Positions 54,384-63,167 of a stretch of DNA of 64,000 nt are shown here, one piece after another. Under the pieces are notes generated by a model, which saw nothing but the letters and a program-made list of their open reading frames with translations, did not search any database and had not been told where the DNA came from. Each line of letters opens with the position of its first letter. Position 1 is the first letter of the stretch. The translations under genes were made by a program, and so were the position numbers. This stretch comes from Pseudomonas entomophila (GTDB lineage: Bacteria; Pseudomonadota; Gammaproteobacteria; Pseudomonadales; Pseudomonadaceae). The stretch covers positions 104,549 to 168,548 of the forward strand of contig NZ_JARPQB010000002.1 of the NCBI RefSeq assembly GCF_029478665.1. Reading direction: 5' to 3'.

Positions 54384-55664
54384 TCAGGCCAGCAGGCCGT
54401 ACACCACCGAGGTCAGGGCCACCAGGCCGACGACCACCACGAACACGTTGGACAGCGCGCCGCTGTACTTGCGCATCGACGGTACACGACGGATGGCGTA
54501 CATCGGCATCAGGAACAGCAGCACGGCGATGATCGGGCCGCCCAGCGACTCGATCATGCCCAGGATGCTCGGGTTGAGGGTGGCGACGATCCAGCACACC
54601 ACCAGCATCAGCGCGGCGACCACGCGGTCCAGGGTCTTGGCGCCTGGACGCATGCCGGCCTTGACGATCATGCCCTTGAGGCCTTCGCTGGCACCGATGT
54701 AGTGGCCCAGGAACGACTTGGCGATGGCGATGAAGGCGATCAACGGCGCGGCGAAGGCGATGGCCGGCTGCTCGAAGTGGTTGGCCAGGTACGACAGGAT
54801 CGACAGGTTCTGCGCCTTGGCTTCGGCCAGCTGGGCGCTGCTCAGGGTCAGCACGCAGCTGAACACGAAGAACAGCACCATCAGCACCATCAGCAGGTGG
54901 GCGCGGCGCAGGATCTGGCCGCTGCGCTCGTCGGCGTGGTCGCCGTAGCGGCGTTTCTGGTCGACGGCGAAGGCCGAGATGATCGGCGAGTGGTTGAACG
55001 AGAACACCATCACCGGAATGGCCAGCCACACGGTGTGCAGGAACGCCGAGCCCGACGGCACTTGCGCGGCGGTGTCGAGGATGCCGCCGGTCCAGTGCGG
55101 CACCAGGTACAGGGCCAGCATCGCCAGGGCGACGATGAACGGGTACACCAGCAGGCTCATGACCTTGACCGTGGCCTGCTCGCCGCAGCGGACGATGGCC
55201 AGCAGGCCGAGAATCAGCACGAACGAGAGGATCGCCCGCGGCGGTGGCGCGATGTGCAGCTGGTGCTCGAGGAAGCTGCTGACGGTGTTGGTCAGGGCCA
55301 CGCTGTAGATCAGCAGGATCGGGAAGATGGCGAAGAAGTACAGCACGGTGATCAGCGCGCCGGCCTTGATGCCGAAGTGCTCTTCGACCACCTCGGTGAT
55401 GTCGCCGCCGTTACGCCCGGAGAGCACGAAGCGGGTCAGCCCGCGGTGGGCGAAGTAGGTCATGGGGAAGGCCAGCACGGCCAGGACCAGCAGCGGCCAG
55501 AAACCGCCGAGGCCGGCGTTGATGGGCAGGAACAGGGTTCCGGCGCCGATGGCCGTGCCGAACAGGCCCAGCATCCAGGTGGTGTCGTGACGCGACCAGC
55601 TGCCGAGGGTGGCGGGGGTCGATTCTACAAAGCGTTGTTCAACGCTTGGGGCCTGCTCATTCAT
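54384..55664 (-). CDS. HAAAP-family amino acid permease (SdaC-like)
   Basis: A 426-residue membrane protein with 11 predicted helices. It has the family opening DTTWMLGLFGTAIGAGTLFLP and an internal VMVFSFNHSPIISAFA. The HAAAP family imports serine, threonine or aromatic amino acids by proton symport. Substrate cannot be decided here. The ATG at 55664 is preferred over an upstream start. It lies between tpx and the D-lysine aminotransferase gene, in the same orientation, so amino-acid uptake linked to that cluster is possible. It has its own terminator. Confidence 0.88.
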   Translation of the reverse strand: MNEQAPSVEQRFVESTPATLGSWSRHDTTWMLGLFGTAIGAGTLFLPINAGLGGFWPLLVLAVLAFPMTYFAHRGLTRFVLSGRNGGDITEVVEEHFGIKAGALITVLYFFAIFPILLIYSVALTNTVSSFLEHQLHIAPPPRAILSFVLILGLLAIVRCGEQATVKVMSLLVYPFIVALAMLALYLVPHWTGGILDTAAQVPSGSAFLHTVWLAIPVMVFSFNHSPIISAFAVDQKRRYGDHADERSGQILRRAHLLMVLMVLFFVFSCVLTLSSAQLAEAKAQNLSILSYLANHFEQPAIAFAAPLIAFIAIAKSFLGHYIGASEGLKGMIVKAGMRPGAKTLDRVVAALMLVVCWIVATLNPSILGMIESLGGPIIAVLLFLMPMYAIRRVPSMRKYSGALSNVFVVVVGLVALTSVVYGLLA

Positions 55665-55766
55665 CCGGGTGAAGCTCCACTCGCAAGACTGCAACAGGCT
55701 GAGAATGGCGAACTAGACGATTCGCCCAACTCAACCGGGGAAGAGGGGCGCGATTGTGCATGCAAA

Positions 55767-55839
55767 GGTTGCACTTGGGGAAGCCCCGTCCGAGAGACGG
55801 TTGCACTTGTCTTTACAAGCGGGTTGTGCTGGACGGGGC
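55767..55839. promoter_or_regulatory. Repeat/hairpin region upstream of the amino acid permease
   Basis: GGTTGCACTTG occurs at 55767-55777 and 55799-55809 (32-bp period). GCCCCGTCC (55783-55791) pairs with GGACGGGGC (55831-55839), enclosing a smaller CTTGT-CTTT-ACAAG hairpin. It lies 100-175 bp before the permease start on its 5' side. Confidence 0.4.
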
Positions 55840-55840
55840 T

Positions 55841-55940
55841 GCTTTGCAGCCCTTTCGCGGCACAAGGCCGCTCCTACAGAGAAACGCAAACCCTGTAGGA
55901 GCGGCCTTGTGCCGCGAAAGGGTCGCAAAGCGACCCCTGG
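55841..55940. repeat. Inverted REP pair, family B
   Basis: CCTTTCGCGGCACAAGGCCG and CGGCCTTGTGCCGCGAAAGG face each other with a short spacer, between the permease and the aminotransferase. It could terminate or stabilise the minus-strand transcript. Confidence 0.85.
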
Positions 55941-55944
55941 CAGG

Positions 55945-57141
55945 TTACCGCTGAACGGCGGCGAACGCCTCGGCCACCTGGCGCAGGTTGGCCGGGCGCA
56001 GGCCGGACATGCACATGCGGCCGCTGTCGATCAGGTACACGCCGAACTCGTCGCGCAGGCGGCGCACCTGTTCGACGCTGAAACCGGTGTAGCTGAACAT
56101 GCCGCGCTGGCGCAGGAAGAACTGGAAGTCCTGGCCCGGCAGCAGTTCGCCGAGCAGGTCGACCAGGCCCTGGCGCATCTCGAGAATGCGCTTGCGCATC
56201 ACCTCGACCTCCGCCTCCCACTGGGCGTTCAGGCCAGGCTCGCCGAGCACGCCGGCCACCAGTTGCGCGCCGAACGCGGGCGGGCTGGAGTAGTTGCGGC
56301 GCACGGTGGCCTTGAGCTGGCCCAGCACGCTGACGGCGGTGGCGGCGTCGTCGCAGACCACCGACAGGCCCCCTACCCGCTCGCCGTACAGCGAGAAGAT
56401 CTTCGAGAACGAGTTGCTGACCAGGCAGGGGACGCCGGCACGGGCCATCTCGCGGATGGCGAAGGCATCTTCCACCAGGCCTTCACCGAAGCCCTGGTAG
56501 GCGATGTCGAGGAACGGGATCAGCTGGCGCGCCTTGACCACTTCGACCACCTGCTGCCACTGCTGGGCAGTGAGGTCGGCGCCGGTGGGGTTGTGGCAGC
56601 ACGGGTGCAGCAGGACGATGCTGTTGGCCGACAATGTCTGCAGGGCGCCGAGCATGCCGGCGAAGTCCACGCCACGGGTGGCCTGGTCGAAGTACGGATA
56701 GGTGTGCACCTTGAAGCCCGCGCCTTCGAAGATCGCCCGGTGGTTGTCCCAGGTCGGGTTGCTCACCCAGACTTCGGAGCCTGGGAAGTAGCGCTTGAGG
56801 AAGTCGGCGCCGACTTTCAGCGCGCCGGAACCGCCGACGGTCTGCACCGTGGCCACGCGGCCGTCGGTGACGGCTGGGTGGTCGGCGCCGAACAGCAGGG
56901 CCTGGATCGCCTGGCGGTAGGCGGCCAGGCCTTCCATCGGCAGGTACAGCGAAGCCTCGTGGGGCTGGCCGGCCAGGCGTTTTTCCACCTCGCCCACCGC
57001 CGCCAGTTGCGGCACCACGCCGGCTTCGTCGTAGTACAGGCCGATACTCAGGTTGACCTTGTCGGCGCGCGGGTCGGCCTTGAAGGTTTCCATCAGCGAG
57101 AGGATCGGGTCGCCGGCATAGGCATCGACATGTTTGAACAC
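55945..57141 (-). CDS. amaC: Class I aminotransferase (aromatic/D-lysine type, AmaC-like)
   Basis: A 398-residue PLP enzyme of the aspartate/aromatic aminotransferase family. Schiff-base Lys247 is in [27 protein letters not shown] and the C-terminal Arg in GRMCMSGLR are present. Sequence alone says aromatic aminotransferase (TyrB-like). Its location next to dpkA, the rpiR regulator and the ABC/amaD genes matches the P. putida locus where the equivalent gene, amaC, transaminates D-lysine. It is separated from dpkA by 350 bp with REP elements. The symbol rests on synteny. Confidence 0.85.
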   Translation of the reverse strand: MFKHVDAYAGDPILSLMETFKADPRADKVNLSIGLYYDEAGVVPQLAAVGEVEKRLAGQPHEASLYLPMEGLAAYRQAIQALLFGADHPAVTDGRVATVQTVGGSGALKVGADFLKRYFPGSEVWVSNPTWDNHRAIFEGAGFKVHTYPYFDQATRGVDFAGMLGALQTLSANSIVLLHPCCHNPTGADLTAQQWQQVVEVVKARQLIPFLDIAYQGFGEGLVEDAFAIREMARAGVPCLVSNSFSKIFSLYGERVGGLSVVCDDAATAVSVLGQLKATVRRNYSSPPAFGAQLVAGVLGEPGLNAQWEAEVEVMRKRILEMRQGLVDLLGELLPGQDFQFFLRQRGMFSYTGFSVEQVRRLRDEFGVYLIDSGRMCMSGLRPANLRQVAEAFAAVQR

Positions 57142-57298
57142 AGCGTGCAGCTCCTTGGAAATCAGGACAGTTCAGGGAAGGCTCTGGCGAGGATACCCGC
57201 AGTCGGGCGCCAGGAACATCACCGATGCGCAAGCGGTCGATGCAGGGGTGCAAAGGCGCGGAGGTTCAAGGGGGCGGCGGGAGCCTTGTGGCGCTCTC

Positions 57299-57346
57299 GA
57301 GATCGAGCGCCGCCACGCGGCGCATCGCGGATGAATCCGCTCCTAC
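57299..57346. repeat. REP palindrome, family A (left arm of pair)
   Basis: GAGATCGAGCGCCGCC ... GAATCCGCTCCTAC, 43 bp from an inverted partner at 57390. Same family as 794 and 26805. Confidence 0.85.
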
Positions 57347-57389
57347 ACAGGTTTGTTTCGGGCCAGCAGTGCGGCACGTTGCAACCGAT

Positions 57390-57437
57390 GTAGGAGCGGA
57401 TTCATCCGCGATGCGCCGCGCGGGCGGCGCTCGATCT
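57390..57437. repeat. REP palindrome, family A (right arm of pair)
   Basis: GTAGGAGCGGATTCATCC ... GGCGGCGCTCGATCT, the inverted partner of 57299; together a REPIN-like doublet. Confidence 0.85.
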
Positions 57438-57490
57438 GATAGGCGACGCAACGACTGCGTCTGGCGCCTGGAGGCCCCATCCGGCCAATC

Positions 57491-58516
57491 TCACCCCACC
57501 AGCGCCTTCAACTCGTTCCACTCCCGCTCACCCAACGCCACCCCTTCCCGCCCAGCCACCTCACGCTCCCGATAGCGCCGCTCCCCCGGCATGCGCGTCA
57601 ACCCCGCCGCCTGCATCTGCTCCACCAGCGCCCGACTGCGCTGGGCAAACCGCTCCCCTTCGGCCTTGCTCGGGTCGATGACGATGATCAGTTGCCCGGT
57701 CCACGGCGTCTTCGCCCCCGGATGCCCGGCCCAGTCGAATTCCCAGGAGAAATTGCCCCCGGTCAGCGCCGCCGCCAGCAACTCGACCATCATCGACAGC
57801 GCCGAGCCCTTGTGCCCGCCGAACGGCAGCAGCGCCCCACCCTCGAGAATCGCCTTGGGGTCGATGGTCGGTTGGCCGTCGGCATCCACGCCGATGCCCG
57901 GCGGCAGTTGCTCACCGGCACGGGCGGCGATCTGCACGTCGCCGTGGGCCATGGCGCTGGTGGCCATGTCGAAGACGATCGGGTCATGCCCGGCGCACGG
58001 CGCGGCAAAGGCGATGGGGTTGGTACCGAACAGCGGCTTGCGCGCGCCATGGGGCACCACGCAGGTCATGCTGTTGACCACGCTCAGGGCCACCAGGCCT
58101 TCGTCGGCGAACGGCTCGACATCCGGCCACAGCGCGGCGAAATGGTGGGAATTGTGGATCGCCAGTACCGCAATGCCCGCCGCCCGGGCCTTCTCCACCA
58201 GCAGCGGCCGGGCCGCCGCCAGCGCCGGCTGGGCGAAGCCACCCTGGGCATCGACCCGCACATAGCCGGATGCCAGGTCGGTCACCTGCGGCTCGGCGCG
58301 GCCATCGACCCAGCCGCTGGCCAGGGTCGAGACATAGCCGGGAATACGGAACACGCCATGGCTGTGAGCCCCATCGCGCTGGGCGCTGGCGCAGTTGTGG
58401 GCGAGCACGGCGGCCACCGCCGCGCTGCAACCATGACGCTCGAAGATCGACTGCAACAGCACCTGCAATTCGTTGAACGCTACGCGCACGACAGGGCCGG
58501 TGGACGGTGAGGACAT
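57491..58516 (-). CDS. dpkA: Delta1-piperideine-2-carboxylate reductase DpkA (Ldh2 family)
   Basis: A 341-residue NAD(P)H-dependent reductase of the malate/L-lactate dehydrogenase (Ldh2) fold. It has SAQRDGAHSHGVFRIPGY (catalytic His), NSHHFAALWPDVE, FGTNPIAFAAP and LPFGGHKGSALSMMVELLA. In P. putida DpkA reduces delta1-piperideine-2-carboxylate to L-pipecolate in D-lysine catabolism, and the surrounding genes match that locus. The ATG at 58516 is preceded by AAGGAG. It diverges from the rpiR gene over a 143-bp control region. Confidence 0.9.
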   Translation of the reverse strand: MSSPSTGPVVRVAFNELQVLLQSIFERHGCSAAVAAVLAHNCASAQRDGAHSHGVFRIPGYVSTLASGWVDGRAEPQVTDLASGYVRVDAQGGFAQPALAAARPLLVEKARAAGIAVLAIHNSHHFAALWPDVEPFADEGLVALSVVNSMTCVVPHGARKPLFGTNPIAFAAPCAGHDPIVFDMATSAMAHGDVQIAARAGEQLPPGIGVDADGQPTIDPKAILEGGALLPFGGHKGSALSMMVELLAAALTGGNFSWEFDWAGHPGAKTPWTGQLIIVIDPSKAEGERFAQRSRALVEQMQAAGLTRMPGERRYREREVAGREGVALGEREWNELKALVG

Positions 58517-58577
58517 CTGGAGCTCCTTTCTTGGAATTGGAATAGCTACAGCGCAACGACACAGACTTTCCCGCCAA

Positions 58578-58612
58578 TGACAGCAATCTGTCAAATATTG
58601 ACTTGATGACAG
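58578..58612. promoter_or_regulatory. Candidate RpiR operator between dpkA and rpiR
   Basis: TGACAG-CAAT-CTGTCA (58578-58593) is a perfect inverted repeat. A third TGACAG half-site follows at 58607-58612, 29 bp from the first. It sits mid-way in the divergent promoter region. Confidence 0.6.
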
Positions 58613-58659
58613 AAAACATCCATTTTCTATCCCACGCCAGAAATCAGCCGGAGCCGTCC

Positions 58660-59523
58660 ATGAGCCAATCGATCAAGCAACGCCTGGAAAGCAGCCTGCA
58701 CACCGCAGCCGCTTCGGGCCGCCAGATCGCCAGCTACATGCTCGCCAACCTCCACGAACTGCCGTTCCAGACCTCGGCGAGCATCGCCGGCAAGCTGGGG
58801 GTGAGCGAATCGAGCGTCGGCCGGTTCTGCCGCTCCCTCGGCTATGCCCACCTCAAGGCGCTCAAGCAGGACCTGCAGAACGACCTGGGCGACGGCCCCT
58901 GGCTGGTGGGCGATCGCCTGCAGGAGTTCCGCCAGCAACCCGAGGACGACCAGCGCTCGGGCAGCCTGGAGCTGGAGATGGCCGCGCTGGTGCGCGTGCA
59001 TGAGTACAGCCGCGGCGAAGCCTGGCAGCAGGTCGCTCGGCGCCTGGCCGACAAGCCCCGGGTGTTCATCGCCGGGTTCCAGACCGAACGCGGCATCGCC
59101 ATGTGCATGAGCCACCTGCTGCAGTACCTGCGCGACGGCGTGCAACTGGTTGATGGCAGCGCCGGGCACTTCGGCGAAGTGCTGCTGGGCCGCCCGGAGC
59201 ATTGCGCGCTGGTGGTGTTCGAGGCGCGCCGCTACTCGCGCCACGCCCTGCAGCTGTGCCAGAAGGCGCGCGCGCTGGGCATCCCGGTGACGCTGGTCAC
59301 CGACACCTTCTGTGACTGGGCCGATGCCAACGCCGACGAGGTGTTCCGCATCCCCAGCGAATTCAACCTGTTCTGGGAATCCACCGCGACGATGCTGTCG
59401 TGGGTGCACCTGATGGTCAACGAGGTCTGCAAGCAGCTTGGACCGGATGTTGAAAGACGCTTGGAAGCAACTGCCGCTCTACATAACGAGTTCGTCGGCT
59501 ACACGGCGGGCAAACAACAATAG
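58660..59523 (+). CDS. RpiR-family transcriptional regulator of the D-lysine cluster
   Basis: A 287-residue regulator. The N-terminal helix-turn-helix (TSASIAGKLGVSESSVGRFC) is followed by a C-terminal SIS domain (VFIAGFQTERGIA; ALVVFEARRYSRHALQLCQ). SIS domains normally bind sugar phosphates, but RpiR proteins also control amino-acid catabolism. The ATG at 58660 has GGAG 6 bases before it; an upstream ATG at 58606 lacks a site. It is divergent from dpkA and upstream of the ABC operon, so it likely controls both. Confidence 0.9.
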   Translation: MSQSIKQRLESSLHTAAASGRQIASYMLANLHELPFQTSASIAGKLGVSESSVGRFCRSLGYAHLKALKQDLQNDLGDGPWLVGDRLQEFRQQPEDDQRSGSLELEMAALVRVHEYSRGEAWQQVARRLADKPRVFIAGFQTERGIAMCMSHLLQYLRDGVQLVDGSAGHFGEVLLGRPEHCALVVFEARRYSRHALQLCQKARALGIPVTLVTDTFCDWADANADEVFRIPSEFNLFWESTATMLSWVHLMVNEVCKQLGPDVERRLEATAALHNEFVGYTAGKQQ

Positions 59524-59549
59524 CAAGAGTGCAACGACCGAGGTGCGAG

Positions 59550-60302
59550 ATGAAAAGAACCATGGCTGTGGTGGGTGCGTGCGCCCTGTGGCTGGCGGGC
59601 AACGCCAGCGCCGAGACCCTGCGCTTCGCCACCGAGGGGGCCTACCCGCCCTTCAACTACGTCGACGCCAATAACCAGCTGCACGGCTTCGACATCGACA
59701 TCACCCATGCCCTGTGCGAGCAGATGAAGGTCGAGTGCACCCTGGTGGCGCAGGACTGGGAAGGCATCATCCCGGCGCTGATGGCGCGCAAGTATGACGC
59801 CGTGGTCGCCTCGATGATCGACACCCAGGAGCGGCGCAAGAAGATCGCCTTCACCGACCATTACTACCGCACCCCGTTGACCGTGGCGGTAGCCAAGGAC
59901 AGCAAGATCAGCGACGCGCAGACCGACTTCAAGGGCTACACGGTCGGCGCGCAATCCTCCTCGACCCAGGCGATCTATGCCGAGGACGTGTACGGCAAGG
60001 CCGGTGCCGAGGTGAAGCTGTACCCGACCATGGACGAAGCCAACGCGGATCTGGCCGCCGGGCGCCTGGACGGGGTGATCGCCGACAAGTTCCCGCTGCA
60101 TGAATGGTTGAGCAAGAACGGCCAGGATTGCTGCAAGGTCCTCGGGGATGTCGCCAATACAAAAGCCGACGCGGCGATTGCCGTGCGCAAGGAGGACGAG
60201 GCCCTGCGCACCCGGTTGAACGAGGCGCTGGCGGCGATCGTGGCCAATGGCACGTACCAGAAGATCGCTGGCAAGTACTTCGCCTTCGATATCTACAACT
60301 GA
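59550..60302 (+). CDS. Amino-acid ABC transporter substrate-binding protein (lysine/arginine/ornithine type)
   Basis: A 250-residue periplasmic binding protein. A signal peptide (VVGACALWLAGNASA, cleavage before ETLRFA) is followed by the polar-amino-acid fold (FATEGAYPPFNYVDANNQL; YDAVVASMIDTQERRKKIAF). GAGG lies 6 bases before the ATG. It is the first gene of the ABC operon and is followed by a REP hairpin before the permease genes, as often seen after abundant binding proteins. D- or L-lysine is the expected ligand from context. Confidence 0.93.
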   Translation: MKRTMAVVGACALWLAGNASAETLRFATEGAYPPFNYVDANNQLHGFDIDITHALCEQMKVECTLVAQDWEGIIPALMARKYDAVVASMIDTQERRKKIAFTDHYYRTPLTVAVAKDSKISDAQTDFKGYTVGAQSSSTQAIYAEDVYGKAGAEVKLYPTMDEANADLAAGRLDGVIADKFPLHEWLSKNGQDCCKVLGDVANTKADAAIAVRKEDEALRTRLNEALAAIVANGTYQKIAGKYFAFDIYN

Positions 60303-60324
60303 TTCAGTTGACTGATAGGCACCT

Positions 60325-60426
60325 GGGGCTGCTGCGCAGCCCTTTCGCGACATACGGCCGCTCCCACAGGGAGTACACCGCATCCGTGGGAGCGGCCTTG
60401 TGTCGCGAAAGGGGCACAGCGTGCCC
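60325..60426. repeat. Inverted REP pair, family B, inside the ABC operon
   Basis: CCTTTCGCGACATACGGCCG and CGGCCTTGTGTCGCGAAAGG face each other between the binding-protein and first permease genes. The hairpin could stabilise the upstream transcript or reduce downstream expression. Confidence 0.85.
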
Positions 60427-60455
60427 CCAAACATGCCGAACCTGAGGGTGAATTC

Positions 60456-61175
60456 ATGCTCGATCAACTCTCCCTGCTCTCCTTCGCCAGCGGTGGCTGG
60501 GGCCAGGCGTTGCTGGCCGGCGCCCTGGTGACCGTGTCGCTGGCCCTGGCCTGCCTGCCCATCGGCCTGCCGCTGGGCCTGGTCGTGGCGCTGGCCGCCC
60601 GTTCGCGCAAGCGCCTGCCGCGGGCCTGGGCGACCACCTTCTCCACGGTGTTCCGTGGCCTGCCCGAACTGCTCACGCTGCTGATCATCTACTACGGCTG
60701 CCAGATCGCCGCGCAGAAGATCCTCGCCGCCCTGGGCTACCCGGGCGAAGTGCTGATCAACACCTTTCTCGCCGCGATGATTGCCTTCAGCCTGGTGTTC
60801 GCGGCGTTCTCCAGCGAAATCTGGCTGATGGCCTTCAAGACCCTGCCCAAGGGTCAGCTGGAAGCCTGCTCGGCCCTGGGCCTGGGCCGGCGCACGGGGT
60901 TCTTCAAGGTGGTGCTGCCACAACTGGCGCGCATCGCCCTGCCGGGCCTGTCGAACAACTGGCTGAGCTTGCTGAAGGACACGTCGCTGGTCTCGACCAT
61001 CTCGCTGATCGACCTGATGCGCCAGACCAACCTGGCGGTCAGCGTGACCAAGGAACCGATGTTCTTCTATGGCGTCGCCTGCCTGGTCTACCTGCTGTTC
61101 TCGGCGCTGTCGGGCAGGGTCTTCGCCCTGCTCGAGCGGCGCAGCAACCGCCACCTGCAAGGAGCCCGCCCATGA
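60456..61175 (+). CDS. Amino-acid ABC transporter permease 1
   Basis: A 239-residue inner-membrane permease of the HisMQ type. It has an N-terminal helix set (LLAGALVTVSLALACLPIGLP), the domain signature FSTVFRGLPELLTLLIIYYG and the EAA loop QLEACSALGLGRRTGFFKVVLPQ. It pairs with the second permease, with which it overlaps by four bases (ATGA). Confidence 0.93.
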   Translation: MLDQLSLLSFASGGWGQALLAGALVTVSLALACLPIGLPLGLVVALAARSRKRLPRAWATTFSTVFRGLPELLTLLIIYYGCQIAAQKILAALGYPGEVLINTFLAAMIAFSLVFAAFSSEIWLMAFKTLPKGQLEACSALGLGRRTGFFKVVLPQLARIALPGLSNNWLSLLKDTSLVSTISLIDLMRQTNLAVSVTKEPMFFYGVACLVYLLFSALSGRVFALLERRSNRHLQGARP

Positions 61176-61882
61176 GCCTCGAGCAATTGCTGGCCTATGT
61201 GCTCGACCCGGACCTGCTGGAGCGCTATGGCCCGCGCTTCGTCGACGGCCTGCTGGTAACCGCCAAGCTGGTGGCGATCTCGTTCACCCTCGGCGCGCTG
61301 CTGGGGATGCTGCTGGCCCTGGCGCGGTTATCGCGCAGCCGGGTGCTGCAACGCCTGGCCGCAGGCTATGTGTACTTTTTCCGTGGCTCACCGCTGCTGG
61401 CCCAGCTGTTCCTGCTGTACTACGGCCTGGGCTCGCTGAAAGGGTTCTGGCAGGACATCGGGCTGTGGTGGTTCTTCCGCGAGGCCTGGTACTGCGCCCT
61501 GCTCGCCTTCACCCTCAACACCGCCGCCTACCAGGCCGAGATCTTCCGCGCCAGCCTGATGGCGGTCGCACCCGGGCAGTACGAGGCGGCCAGGGCGTTG
61601 AACCTCAAGCGCTCCACCACCTTCTTCAAGGTGGTCCTGCCGCAGTCGCTGCTGGTGGCCATCGGGCCGCTGGGCAACGAGCTGATCATGATGATCAAGG
61701 CCAGCGCCATCGCCTCGCTGGTGACGATCTACGACCTGATGGGGGTGACCAAGCTGGCCTTCTCGCGCAGCTTCGACTTCCAGATCTACCTGTGGGCGGC
61801 GGTGCTCTACCTGCTGATCGTCGAGCTCGTGCGTCGCACCCTGAAACATCTGGAGGCCCGCCTGGGCCGCCACCTGAACTGA
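61172..61882 (+). CDS. Amino-acid ABC transporter permease 2
   Basis: A 236-residue HisMQ-type permease. YVYFFRGSPLLAQLFLLYYG and the EAA loop QYEAARALNLKRSTTFFKVVLPQ are present. It forms the heterodimeric channel with permease 1 and the ATPase encoded after amaD. Coupled to the upstream gene by a 4-bp overlap and followed by amaD after 16 bp. Confidence 0.93.
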   Translation: MSLEQLLAYVLDPDLLERYGPRFVDGLLVTAKLVAISFTLGALLGMLLALARLSRSRVLQRLAAGYVYFFRGSPLLAQLFLLYYGLGSLKGFWQDIGLWWFFREAWYCALLAFTLNTAAYQAEIFRASLMAVAPGQYEAARALNLKRSTTFFKVVLPQSLLVAIGPLGNELIMMIKASAIASLVTIYDLMGVTKLAFSRSFDFQIYLWAAVLYLLIVELVRRTLKHLEARLGRHLN

Positions 61883-61898
61883 CCGAGGGAACCGCTCC

Positions 61899-63143
61899 AT
61901 GCATTGCCAAACCATCGTTCTGGGCGCCGGCATCGTCGGCGTCAGCACCGCGCTGCACCTGCAGGCGCGTGGGCGCCAGGTGATCCTGATCGACCGCGAC
62001 GAGCCCGGCAGCGGCACCAGCCACGGCAATGCCGGGCTGATCGAGCGCTCCAGCGTGATCCCCTACGCCTTCCCGCGAAAGTTCGGCGCATTGCTGCGCT
62101 ACGGCCTGAACCGCCAACCGGACGTGCGCTACAGCCTGACACACCTGCCCAAGGCCGCCCCCTGGCTGCTGCGCTACTGGCAACAGTCGGCGCCGGGGCG
62201 CCTGGCCAAGGCCGCCGCGGACATGCTGCCGCTGGTGCAGCGCAGTGTCGAGGAGCACGACGCGCTGATCGACGCCGCCGGGTTGCAGGACCTCGTGCAG
62301 GCCAAGGGCTGGATCGAGGTGTACCGCGACAGCGCGCTGTTCGAGCAGGCCAAGCATGAGCTGCCTGGCCTGGCCCGCTATGGGCTGCGCTACGAAATCC
62401 TCGAACGCGATCAGCTCCAGGCCCGCGAACAGCAGCTCGACGGCGGCGTGGTCGGCGGCATCCACTGGCTGGACCCGAAGACCGTGAGCAACCCCGGCGG
62501 CCTCACCCGTGGCTATGCCGGGTTGTTCGTCCAACGCGGCGGGCAGTTCCTCCACGGCGATGCGCGCAGCCTGCGCCAGCTCGACGGTGGCTGGCAGGTG
62601 GACACACAGCGCGGCCCGGTCCGCGCCGACGAGGTAGTGGCCTGCCTCGGCCCGCAGTCGGCCGAGCTCTATGAAACGCTGGGCTATGACTTCCCCCTGG
62701 GGATCAAGCGCGGCTATCACATGCACTACGCCACCCGCGACGGTGCCGAGCTGCGCCACTCGGTGTGCGACACCCAGGGCGGCTATGTGCTGGCGCCCAT
62801 GGTCCGAGGCGTGCGCCTGACCACCGGTATCGAGTTCGCCGCCAGCGACGCGGCCGCCAACGAGATCCAGCTGCGGCGCTGCGAAGCCTTGGCCCGCAAG
62901 CTGTTCCCGGCCCTGGGCGAGCGCCTCGACGACAAACCCTGGCTGGGCCGGCGCCCCTGCCTGCCAGACATGCGCCCGGTAATCGGCCCGGCACCCCGGC
63001 ACAAGGGCTTGTGGTTCAACTTCGGCCACGCCCACCACGGTTTGACCCTGGGCCCGGTCAGCGGCCGCCTGCTGGCGGAACTGCTCACCGGCCAGCATCC
63101 CTTCACCGACCCTGCGCCCTACAGCGCCGCACGCTTCGACTGA
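61899..63143 (+). CDS. amaD: FAD-dependent D-amino-acid dehydrogenase AmaD
   Basis: A 414-residue DAO-family flavoenzyme. The dinucleotide motif is VLGAGIVGVSTALHLQARG, with SHGNAGLIERSSV after it, then the DadA-like core and C-terminal GRRPCLPDMRPVIG and HAHHGLTLGPVSGRL. In P. putida the gene in this place, amaD, oxidises D-lysine to delta1-piperideine-2-carboxylate, the substrate of DpkA. No signal peptide is seen; it is likely peripheral at the inner membrane, passing electrons to quinones (family knowledge). Confidence 0.9.
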   Translation: MHCQTIVLGAGIVGVSTALHLQARGRQVILIDRDEPGSGTSHGNAGLIERSSVIPYAFPRKFGALLRYGLNRQPDVRYSLTHLPKAAPWLLRYWQQSAPGRLAKAAADMLPLVQRSVEEHDALIDAAGLQDLVQAKGWIEVYRDSALFEQAKHELPGLARYGLRYEILERDQLQAREQQLDGGVVGGIHWLDPKTVSNPGGLTRGYAGLFVQRGGQFLHGDARSLRQLDGGWQVDTQRGPVRADEVVACLGPQSAELYETLGYDFPLGIKRGYHMHYATRDGAELRHSVCDTQGGYVLAPMVRGVRLTTGIEFAASDAAANEIQLRRCEALARKLFPALGERLDDKPWLGRRPCLPDMRPVIGPAPRHKGLWFNFGHAHHGLTLGPVSGRLLAELLTGQHPFTDPAPYSAARFD

Positions 63144-63167
63144 AACCAGAGCGGGAGAACAAAAACG

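Larger units (their letters stand above)
57142..57490. other. Intergenic region between dpkA and the aminotransferase
   Basis: 350 bp holding an inverted pair of family-A REP elements (57299-57346 and 57390-57437). No other gene was seen. Confidence 0.6.
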
